Assembly (NCBI RefSeq): GCF_009827435.1
Contig: NZ_WTYM01000032.1
Location: forward strand, 24,545-88,544
Reading direction: 5' to 3'
Length of the DNA: 64,000 bases
Source of the DNA: Croceibacterium salegens
GTDB lineage: Bacteria; Pseudomonadota; Alphaproteobacteria; Sphingomonadales; Sphingomonadaceae
Under the pieces are notes generated by a model, which ran no database searches, was not told where the DNA came from, and saw only the letters and a list, made by a program, of their open reading frames with translations. Below are positions 7,846-15,051 of the stretch, piece after piece. Position numbers and translations under genes: made by a program. Numbering within the stretch: position 1 is the first letter of the stretch; every line of letters starts with the position of its first letter.

Positions 7846-8958
7846 CTACCCTGGTGGAAACCTGTAAGGCAGCTCGATGTCTTCGACTTCGACCCCGTTC
7901 GCCTTGTCGCGTCGACGCGCCCGCGATTCATTGATCATGTAGCGAAGCTGCACGTTGCCTTCATGGCAGGCGAACTCGTACATCTTGTAGCCTTCGTCGC
8001 GGGTCCATTCGAGCCGGGCCGTCCATGGCGCGGTGAACACATCCGGATCGCTATAGGTGACGTCATAATTCATGCGCCCTTCGTCAAGCATGGTGAGCCG
8101 CTCGACCACCGTTGCGTTCGCGCTCGTTGGTGTGCCGCCAATCCTGACATAGGGGCTGGCTGCACGCTTGCTGACGTCGTGGGTTGCGCCATCACCGGCG
8201 ATGATATTGGTCGTTTCAATCACCAGCGTATTGCCTTCCCAATGACCAATGCCCTGTCCCATCCATGTCCGGGTGACTGAAGGCCACCGTTTGGGCTCAG
8301 CATCTTCATCAATGATCGGAATGATGCGGGTCGACATCATCTCGTGCTGGATCACGACAAAGCCTGGTGTCTGGAAGATGCGCACAGCGTTGTTGTTTTC
8401 TCGGAACGGAAACATCGTTGCAGGAAAGCCGCTGGTGACGCAGCGTTCATAGACGTCGAAATCCTGCATCCAGTCGAAGTTCTGCCCCTCGACAAAGCTA
8501 TCACTATGGGCATCCTTCAGCGCCTGCGCTTCGGGCGTCAGGGCAGGAAAACGGCCGTTTGGCGGATCGATCAGCAGTGAGTTGCGTCGCCCGAAATCGG
8601 TCGATTCAAGCCATGCAGTAAGCCCCCTGGTGTCTCGGGCACGCCATTCGTCTGCAAAGGACTCTTCCAGCTTTCGCGCCTGCGCCAACCGCTCGGCATA
8701 GGCCTCGTCGCTCAGCCAGGCCTGGGTGCCGAACTCCTCGGCACGCTCCATCTGGTAGTCCATCTCGTTGAGCCGATTGAACGGCCAGGTGCCGCTGAAA
8801 TCGGGGTCCCCCCAATCGGTGCGGGCCGGAACGTAGTCGGTCGCAACCGGAGGAACTTGCGTGAGGCTCTCCGGATTCTGCTGCGCGCTAACTGCCAGGG
8901 GTACAAACGCAGCCAATGCGAAAGCGATTGCCGAGATCAGCGTCGTTCCAGCCCGCAC
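7846..8958 (-). CDS. Secreted protein, uncharacterised sphingomonad family (copy 1)
   Basis: A 370-residue protein with a clear Sec signal peptide (hydrophobic residues 5-22, cleavage near VSAQQ). The mature part begins with DYVPARTDWGDPDFSGTWPFNRLNE and contains the cores HEMMSTRIIPI, MGQGIGHWEGNTLVIETTNI and VVERLTMLDEGRMNYDVTYSDPD. The same order of motifs occurs in the next gene and in the truncated gene at the right edge of the window. I recognise it as a large family of exported proteins of unknown function in sphingomonads and acidobacteria, with no assigned activity. The gene is opposite in direction to the catabolic genes and converges with the isomerase-like gene. Confidence 0.8.
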   Translation of the reverse strand: MRAGTTLISAIAFALAAFVPLAVSAQQNPESLTQVPPVATDYVPARTDWGDPDFSGTWPFNRLNEMDYQMERAEEFGTQAWLSDEAYAERLAQARKLEESFADEWRARDTRGLTAWLESTDFGRRNSLLIDPPNGRFPALTPEAQALKDAHSDSFVEGQNFDWMQDFDVYERCVTSGFPATMFPFRENNNAVRIFQTPGFVVIQHEMMSTRIIPIIDEDAEPKRWPSVTRTWMGQGIGHWEGNTLVIETTNIIAGDGATHDVSKRAASPYVRIGGTPTSANATVVERLTMLDEGRMNYDVTYSDPDVFTAPWTARLEWTRDEGYKMYEFACHEGNVQLRYMINESRARRRDKANGVEVEDIELPYRFPPG

Positions 8959-8994
8959 TTGCCTTCCCCTCTTTGCCTCGTCTTTCAGCGGAAC

Positions 8995-10068
8995 TCAGGG
9001 CGTCGCCTGCTCCACACCTGTTGCAGCCGCCGCATCGAGCTTTCGCTGGGCGCGGCTGGAATTGATCATGTGGCGCACTTGCGAATTGCCTTCGTGGCAG
9101 GCGAATTCGAAGAACTGGTAGTTCTCGTCGCGCACCCAGTCGAGCCGGGCGGTCCACGGGGCCGAAAACACGTCGGGATCGCTGTAGGTGATCTCGTAGA
9201 TCAGCCGGTCGGGGTCGAGCATGGTCAGCCGTTCGACCGCCTTCGCATCCGGCCCTACCGGGATGGCCTGGTCGACGTCGTAGGTCGGCGAGGCGGCACG
9301 CTTGGCAACGTCGTAGGTCGCGCTGTCACCGGGAACGATGTTGGTCGTCTCGACGACGAGGGTATTGCCCTCCCAGTGGCCGAGACTGCTACCCATCCAG
9401 CCGCGCACCGCGGCGGGCCAGTGCCCCTCCTTGCCCAGCGGGATGATCCGTGCGCCGAGCATGGCGCGGTCGATCACGACGTAGCCCGGCGACTGGAACA
9501 CGCGGATGCCGTTTTCGTAAGGGAACGAGAACATCGCCGCGGGAAAGCCCGGACTCACGCAGCGGTCCCAGATGTCGAGATCGGTCACCCAGTCGATCGG
9601 CTGCCCCTCGACCCAGCTGGCCCGGCCGGACTCGTGCCGGGTCCTGGCATCGGGCAGGAGCGCCGGGCGCCGCCCATCCGGCGGATCGATTATCATCGAG
9701 TTCCTGTGACCAATCTCGGTCCGCTCGATCCAGTCGGCGAGGCCCGAGGTGCCGTTGTTGCGAAGGTCCGCCGAAAAACCGCCGTCGGAATCCTGCGCCT
9801 TCTTCAGCCGTTCGGCGTATTCTTCAGGCGTCAGCCAGGCGCGAGTGCCGAACTCTTCCTCCCGCTCGATGGGAATGCGCGCTTCGTTCACGTGCTCGAT
9901 CGGCCAAGTACCGCGCAGGTCCGGATCGCCCCATTCGGTCTTCGCGGGCACGTAGTCGGTCCTGACCGGAGAAACGCTGGCAAGGTCTTCGGGGGCTTCC
10001 TGTGCAACGGCCGGATACGGCTGCGCCAACAGTGCCAAGGGCGCCCAGACCATTCCGATACGCTTCAT
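8995..10068 (-). CDS. Secreted protein, uncharacterised sphingomonad family (copy 2)
   Basis: A 357-residue paralogue of the preceding gene: TDYVPAKTEWGDPDLRGTWP, ARIIPLG, MGSSLGHWEGNTLVVETTNI and AVERLTMLDPDRLIYEITYSDPDVFSAPWTARLDWVRDE match it in order. The start at 10068 is chosen because MKRIGMVWAPLALLAQPYPAVAQ is a signal peptide and GGGGAAG lies before it; a longer frame to 10194 would place the signal peptide internally. Copies 1 and 2 are 36 bases apart and probably arose by tandem duplication. The repeated GHWEG-T-L-V core suggests a conserved fold, perhaps a lipocalin- or glucanase-like barrel, but no enzymatic motif is recognisable. Confidence 0.8.
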   Translation of the reverse strand: MKRIGMVWAPLALLAQPYPAVAQEAPEDLASVSPVRTDYVPAKTEWGDPDLRGTWPIEHVNEARIPIEREEEFGTRAWLTPEEYAERLKKAQDSDGGFSADLRNNGTSGLADWIERTEIGHRNSMIIDPPDGRRPALLPDARTRHESGRASWVEGQPIDWVTDLDIWDRCVSPGFPAAMFSFPYENGIRVFQSPGYVVIDRAMLGARIIPLGKEGHWPAAVRGWMGSSLGHWEGNTLVVETTNIVPGDSATYDVAKRAASPTYDVDQAIPVGPDAKAVERLTMLDPDRLIYEITYSDPDVFSAPWTARLDWVRDENYQFFEFACHEGNSQVRHMINSSRAQRKLDAAAATGVEQATP

Positions 10069-10219
10069 AGACTTCCCCCAAAGCGATTGCCCCGTAACCG
10101 TACCCAGGATCAATTCGATGGCACACGGTTTTCCGTGACCCGGGGAGTGCACTTTCCTAGGCTCATTTCCAAGCGAATCGCATGAATGTTGCATCCACGA
10201 GGCGCTGGAGGAGAGGAAA

Positions 10220-11878
10220 ATGGCGGCGGATCTCTACGCGGACTATGTCATCGTCGGCGCGGGCAGCGCGGGTTGCGTCCTGGCGGCGCGACTGACCGAG
10301 AGCGGCGAGCACAAGGTGGTCCTGCTCGAAGCGGGCGGCGACGACCGGCCGCTCAAGGAACCCGGCCAGTTCATGTCGAACATGATGATCCACACTCCGA
10401 TCGGGTTCGGCAAGACGCTCAACGATCCTAAGGTCAACTGGCTCTACGACACCGAGGTCGACGAGGGCACGGGCGGGCGGCCGCACAAGTGGCCCAAGGG
10501 CAAGGTGCTCGGCGGTTCCTCGTCGATCAACGGCCTGCTCTACGTTCGCGGACAGGCCGCGGACTATGACGGCTGGGCGCAGATGGGCGCGCGCGGCTGG
10601 AGCTGGGACGAGTGCCTGCCCTACTTCAAGAAGTCCGAGAACCAGCAGCGCGGCGAAATCGACACCCACGGCGTCGGCGGCCCGCTGCAGGTCAGCGACT
10701 TTCCGGAAAAGCACCCGGTCTCCGCCGCGCTGATCGACGCCTGCGTCGAAGCCGGCATCCCCTATCGCGACGATCTCAACAGCGGCGACCAGGAAGGCTG
10801 CACCTGGTTCCAGCTGACCGCCAGCAAGGGCAAGCGCAATTCGACCGCGGTGGCCTTCCTGCACCCGGCGATGAACCGCCCCAACCTGCTGGTCGAAAAG
10901 CGCGCCATGACCACAAGGATCATCTTCGACGGCAAGAAGGCGGTCGGCGTCGAGTTCATGCAGAACGGCGAGCGCCGCAAGGTGATGGTCGCGCGCGAGG
11001 TGATCCTTTCCGCCGGCTCGGTGGAATCGCCCAAGCTGCTCGAGATCAGCGGCGTCGGCCAGGGCGCGCTGCTACAGGATCTGGGCGTGGGCGTGGTCCA
11101 CGAAAGCAGGATGGTCGGCGAGAACCTGCAGGATCACGTGATGATCGGCTGCCAGGCCCGCCTGCGCGAAGACTGGCAATCGATCAACCATCGCTCGACC
11201 GGACTCAACCTCGTCAAGGAAGTCGCCAAGTACGGCTTCGCCAAGACTGGCATCCTGAGCATGGCGGTGGCGCACGGCTGCGCCTTCGTGAAGACGCGCC
11301 CCGAGCTCGAACATCCCGACATGCAGATCCACATGATGGCGGCGAGCATGGACCTCGAGGTTCTCGCCACCAAGCAGGCGCTGCAGCTCGAGAAGGAACC
11401 CGGCATGGCGAGCAACCCTTGCCAGCTAAGGCCGGAATCGCGCGGCTCGATCCACGCGAAGTCGCCCGACGGGATGGTCAACCCGAAGATCGTGCCGAAC
11501 TACTTCAGCGATCCGATCGACCAGGCCATGGCGGTCACCCAGCTCAAGGTCATCCGCAACATCTGGAACCAGCCGGCGATCCGACAATACATCAAGGACC
11601 CGGGCGATCCCTTCGGCGACACCGACGAGGCGATCTTCGAATACGCCAAGGTCGCTTCCGCTACGGTCTACCACCCGGTCGGCACTGTCGCGATGGGCGA
11701 CGATCGCTTCCCGGTGACGCCCGACCTCAAGGTTCGCGGAGTGGAGGCGCTACGGGTCATCGACGCGAGCGTGTTCCCCAGGATCACCAGCGGCAACACC
11801 AACGCCCCGACGATCATGATCGCCGAGCGCGGCGCCGAGATGATCCTGCAGGATGCCAAGGTGGCGGTCGCCGCCTGA
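10220..11878 (+). CDS. GMC-family FAD-dependent alcohol dehydrogenase
   Basis: A 552-residue glucose-methanol-choline oxidoreductase. The N-terminal dinucleotide fold is DYVIVGAGSAGCVLAARL followed by VVLLEAGG. KVLGGSSSINGLLYVRG is the GMC signature 1, and ILSAGSVESPKLLEISGVG is signature 2. YHPVGTVAMG contains the catalytic His485, and the GNTNAPTIMIAERGAEMI segment ends the FAD domain. GGAGGAGAGG lies just upstream of the ATG. Members oxidise primary alcohols (choline, aryl alcohols, polyethylene glycol) to aldehydes. Next to an aldehyde dehydrogenase and an aryl-2-oxoacid decarboxylase, an aromatic side-chain alcohol is a plausible but unproven substrate. It is divergent from the secreted-protein pair. 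Confidence 0.9.
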   Translation: MAADLYADYVIVGAGSAGCVLAARLTESGEHKVVLLEAGGDDRPLKEPGQFMSNMMIHTPIGFGKTLNDPKVNWLYDTEVDEGTGGRPHKWPKGKVLGGSSSINGLLYVRGQAADYDGWAQMGARGWSWDECLPYFKKSENQQRGEIDTHGVGGPLQVSDFPEKHPVSAALIDACVEAGIPYRDDLNSGDQEGCTWFQLTASKGKRNSTAVAFLHPAMNRPNLLVEKRAMTTRIIFDGKKAVGVEFMQNGERRKVMVAREVILSAGSVESPKLLEISGVGQGALLQDLGVGVVHESRMVGENLQDHVMIGCQARLREDWQSINHRSTGLNLVKEVAKYGFAKTGILSMAVAHGCAFVKTRPELEHPDMQIHMMAASMDLEVLATKQALQLEKEPGMASNPCQLRPESRGSIHAKSPDGMVNPKIVPNYFSDPIDQAMAVTQLKVIRNIWNQPAIRQYIKDPGDPFGDTDEAIFEYAKVASATVYHPVGTVAMGDDRFPVTPDLKVRGVEALRVIDASVFPRITSGNTNAPTIMIAERGAEMILQDAKVAVAA

Positions 11879-11891
11879 CCGGGCCGGCCGC

Positions 11892-12188
11892 TCAGACCTG
11901 GTAGGCGCGCCGGGTGTGGCTCGGCTTGACCGGGCCGACGGTGAAGAACGCGAAGTTCAGCGTCTGGCTGTAGGTCATGATGATATCGACATAGGCCGAG
12001 CCGTTGTTGGTGCCATGAACAAATGTCGGGTTGCTGAGACCGGCGCTCTTGAGCCCGTATCCGCCATTCTTCACGACACTCGAGATCTGCGCATCGGTCG
12101 GCCGCGGGTAGATCGTGGCGTAGCGCGCGCCGCGCCTCGACCGCCTGTCCCAGTCCGGTCTATGCCGAACCGCCAGAACGCGACCCAT
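11892..12188 (-). pseudogene. TadE/TadG-like pilus assembly protein, C-terminal remnant
   Basis: A 98-codon frame. From about residue 21 on (GARYATIYPRPTDAQ ... NGSAYVDIIMTYSQTLNFAFFTVGP ... HTRRAYQV) it looks like the periplasmic C-terminal part of a TadE-like pseudopilin. The first 20 residues are Arg-rich and unrelated, and the expected N-terminal membrane helix with its processing site is absent, both in this frame and in the upstream codons before the L,D-transpeptidase stop. No other tad/cpa genes are near. I read it as a truncated, probably inactive remnant left by a deletion. It also occupies most of the 11879-12217 gap. A functional short protein is possible but less likely. Confidence 0.5.
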
Positions 12189-12217
12189 CGAATGGTTAAG
12201 CCTGCCCCTACCTTCGG

Positions 12218-13603
12218 TTAGGAATCCTGCAGGTCGTCGACGATTTCAATGACCTTCTCATCCGAAACGCGGGCGCGGTTACCGACCCGTGGCTGGTCCA
12301 GCGCGGCAAGGACCGGCGCATCGCGGCCGTAGATGTCGTTAAACGATCGCAGGTTGCCGTCGATGTCGCGGCCCATGGTGAAGTAGGTGATGTAGACCGG
12401 CATGGTCTTGACCACCGGAACGCGCGTGTACTTGCGCGAAGTGGAGATCGCGACGGCCTCGTCCTTGGTTGCACCCTGCCCGAGAATCGCGATGGTCATC
12501 GCCAGTTCGAGCGCCCGCTCCGTGCGGATGCAGCCGTGGCTGAGCGCCCGGTTGTCCTGGTTGAACAAGCCGCGGCTCGGCGTGTCGTGGAGGAAGATCG
12601 CGTGCGGATTGGGCATGTCGAGCTTCATCATGCCGAGCGAATTGCTCGGCCCGGGCTGCTGCACCACCGAGACATAACCATTGGCGCCCCTGGTCGCGAC
12701 GTAGCCGGCCGATTTGGCCCAGCCCGGATTGCCAAGGACCCTGGCGCCGAGCCCTTCGCCCTTCACGATCGATTGCGGGACGGTCCAGGTCGGGTTGAAG
12801 ATCACGCCTTCGACCGTCTCGGCCAGTTGCGGCGTCGCCGTGCGGCCGGGCTTCCCGACGATCGTCTTGTAGGTGCGGATGATCTGGTCATTTACCGTCA
12901 GGCGCAGCTGCATCTCCGGAACGTTGGTGATCAGGTATTGTCCGCCGAGATCGCGGGCGAGCCAGCGCCAACGGTCCATGTTGGCGCGGATCATCTTGCG
13001 CTTCGCCGTGTTGCTCGCGGGCGTCGCAGCGAGCAACACCTTGAGCGCGGCATAATCGGGATTGGTCGGGTCGAGGCCGGCAAGAGTCCCGGCGATATCG
13101 TGGCTCGCAAGCGCATCGGCCAGAACCTTGCCGGTCGGCATCAGGTCGGGATCGGGATCGACCACGAACCACTGCTTGCGCGCTTCCATCGGCGTGCGTC
13201 CGTCACGCAGGTCCTCGACCAGCCAGCCGAACACCTCGCTCGCCAGTTGGTCGAGCTGGGGGCTGGCGCCGAAAGCAATGGCCTGGCGCAGCGCATCGGG
13301 GCGGTAGTCGCGCGAATCGAGCCCCTCGCTGTCGATATGCTCGATCGCATCGAGCAGCCCCTGCGCATCCGCGAGGGACCACGGCTGCACGACCGGGAAT
13401 TGCGGAGCGGGTGGGAGGTCGCCCTGAATGACCGGGTTCGAAACGACTTCGACGGCATCGTTTTCGAGCACGTCTTCGGCCTGGAAGGGGGCAAACTGTT
13501 CGGCGAAGCTCTGCTCGCGCGTCTGCTGCCGGGCAGCAGCCGGCGCGGCCGCAAGAACTGCGGCGCCGGTAGCGAGGAGGAGTTTACGCGTCAGGTTGGT
13601 CAT
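12218..13603 (-). CDS. L,D-transpeptidase (YkuD domain; YcbB-like)
   Basis: A 461-residue periplasmic murein enzyme. It has a signal peptide (residues 1-24, ending AAARQ), a helical scaffold region (about 70-210, with the DYRPDALR segment seen in YcbB-type proteins) and a YkuD domain (about 225-400). The catalytic motif IFLHDTPSRGLF-N9-HGCIR gives His356 and Cys358. These enzymes form 3-3 meso-DAP cross-links in peptidoglycan using the cysteine nucleophile. The order scaffold-then-YkuD and the size fit the YcbB/LdtD type rather than the small ErfK type. It stands alone, divergent from the EamA transporter with about 160 bases of shared upstream DNA. Confidence 0.9.
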   Translation of the reverse strand: MTNLTRKLLLATGAAVLAAAPAAARQQTREQSFAEQFAPFQAEDVLENDAVEVVSNPVIQGDLPPAPQFPVVQPWSLADAQGLLDAIEHIDSEGLDSRDYRPDALRQAIAFGASPQLDQLASEVFGWLVEDLRDGRTPMEARKQWFVVDPDPDLMPTGKVLADALASHDIAGTLAGLDPTNPDYAALKVLLAATPASNTAKRKMIRANMDRWRWLARDLGGQYLITNVPEMQLRLTVNDQIIRTYKTIVGKPGRTATPQLAETVEGVIFNPTWTVPQSIVKGEGLGARVLGNPGWAKSAGYVATRGANGYVSVVQQPGPSNSLGMMKLDMPNPHAIFLHDTPSRGLFNQDNRALSHGCIRTERALELAMTIAILGQGATKDEAVAISTSRKYTRVPVVKTMPVYITYFTMGRDIDGNLRSFNDIYGRDAPVLAALDQPRVGNRARVSDEKVIEIVDDLQDS

Positions 13604-13765
13604 TGTTTCCCATGCCCCAAGGCCGATGTGTGAAGATAACGCACGCGGCGGCGGAATTGTGCCCGTTTCGCTTCATTCCATCAAGCATCTGGCCTTGCTG
13701 TGGGCTGAATCGATGAAACGCGTGCGCGCCATTGCCCGGCGCACGCAAAGGCGTAAAGGCCGGAC

Positions 13766-14650
13766 ATGAAGCCGCCGCGCGATTTGCTGCCGTTCCTCGT
13801 CACTCTGGCAGCCGTGGGGCTGCTTTCGCTTATGGACGCGGTGATGAAACTCGCGGCCCTGGCGGCAGGCACCTACGCGACCCTGGTGGTCCGTAACGGC
13901 TTCTCGCTCGCAATTGTCGGACCCGTCTACCTCGCAACGCGAAAAGGCCGGCCGACGCGCCAGGTCCTGCGGTTGCACGCCTTGCGCGGCGTGGTCATAG
14001 CCGGGATGAGCTTCACCTTCTTCTGGGGCCTCACCCGGCTGCCGCTGGCCGAGGCGATCGCGCTGAGCTTCACCGCACCGCTCGTCGCCCTGTACCTTGC
14101 CGCCGTGCTGCTTGGCGAAAAGATCGCGCGGGGTGCCATTGCCGCCTCGCTGCTCGGCCTCGCCGGGGTGCTGATCATCGCCTGGGGCCGGATGGACGGC
14201 CCGGCGGCGGACGAGGGAACAGCGCTGGGCATTGCCGCGGTGCTGGTCTCCTCGCTGCTCTATGCATGGAACCTCGTGCTGCAGCGCCAACAGGCCCTGG
14301 TCGCCAAGCCGGTGGAGGTGGCGACTTTCCAAACGATCGTTTCGGGCTTCGTCTTCCTCCTGTTCGCCCCATGGTTCTTCACCTGGCCGGACACGGCGTC
14401 GCTGCCGTGGATCGCGGCGGCCGCGGCGATGTCGGTCGGCGGGGCGATGTTGCTGGTCTGGGCCTATGCCCGGGCCGAGGCGCAGGCGCTCATCCCGCTC
14501 GAATATTCGGGGTTCCTGTGGGCCATGCTGTTCGGCTGGCTGTTCTTCCGCGAACCGGTCTCCGCACCGACGCTGGTCGGCGCCGTGCTGATTGTCGCGG
14601 GGTGCTGGATCGCTGCGCCGCGCAAGCCGCCGGAACTGACCGCCGCCTAG
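13766..14650 (+). CDS. EamA/DMT-family transporter
   Basis: A 294-residue integral membrane protein with about ten helices in two EamA repeats (roughly 10-140 and 155-285). Typical motifs are LPLAEAIALSFTAPLVALYLAAVLLGEK in the first repeat and the matching ALIPLEYSGFLWAMLFGWLFFREP in the second. Drug/metabolite transporters of this group export amino acids, nucleobases or other small solutes; nothing here fixes the substrate. The stop overlaps the end of the convergent small membrane-protein gene by four bases. Confidence 0.88.
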   Translation: MKPPRDLLPFLVTLAAVGLLSLMDAVMKLAALAAGTYATLVVRNGFSLAIVGPVYLATRKGRPTRQVLRLHALRGVVIAGMSFTFFWGLTRLPLAEAIALSFTAPLVALYLAAVLLGEKIARGAIAASLLGLAGVLIIAWGRMDGPAADEGTALGIAAVLVSSLLYAWNLVLQRQQALVAKPVEVATFQTIVSGFVFLLFAPWFFTWPDTASLPWIAAAAAMSVGGAMLLVWAYARAEAQALIPLEYSGFLWAMLFGWLFFREPVSAPTLVGAVLIVAGCWIAAPRKPPELTAA

Positions 14651-14874
14651 TTCGGCGAGGGGCTCGGGACCTTGGGCGGCGCCGCGCTCGGCGTGGGAGT
14701 GGGTTCTGCCGAAGCGGCCTCCGAAAGGGAGCTCTCCTCGTCTGCGCTGTCCTCGGTCAGCCAGTTCCACACCAGCCCCGCCGCACCCCCGGCGAACGCC
14801 GCCAGCGCCAGGCCCAAGGCCATGACGAAGACGTGGAGCCGTACTGGCGGTCTGCTGGGCGATCCGAATGGCAT
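14647..14874 (-). CDS. Small membrane protein with acidic Pro/Ser-rich tail
   Basis: A 75-residue protein recovered from within a much longer antisense frame. The N-terminus is basic (MPFGSPSRPPVRLH), followed by one hydrophobic helix (about residues 15-37), an acidic stretch (TEDSADEESS) and a low-complexity tail of Pro/Ser/Thr/Ala. The topology suggests one membrane pass with a flexible periplasmic or cytosolic tail. No family is recognised. It sits divergently upstream of acnA and overlaps the EamA gene end by four bases. Coding status rests on the sensible topology and compact spacing, so confidence is moderate. Confidence 0.5.
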   Translation of the reverse strand: MPFGSPSRPPVRLHVFVMALGLALAAFAGGAAGLVWNWLTEDSADEESSLSEAASAEPTPTPSAAPPKVPSPSPN

Positions 14875-15051
14875 GGTGCGAGGTACCGAGTCCTGAGGGC
14901 TGGCCCCTAGCCGCTGCGGGGCTCCATTCCAATCCCGCCCCCTTGATTTTACGCCGCGGAACGCGCAGGGCCCCGCGTAAATCCGGCCCTTGCGCAGACG
15001 CGCGATTCCCTCCTCAGGTCGGACCCGACAAACAGGAAGGACCAGCCGTAG

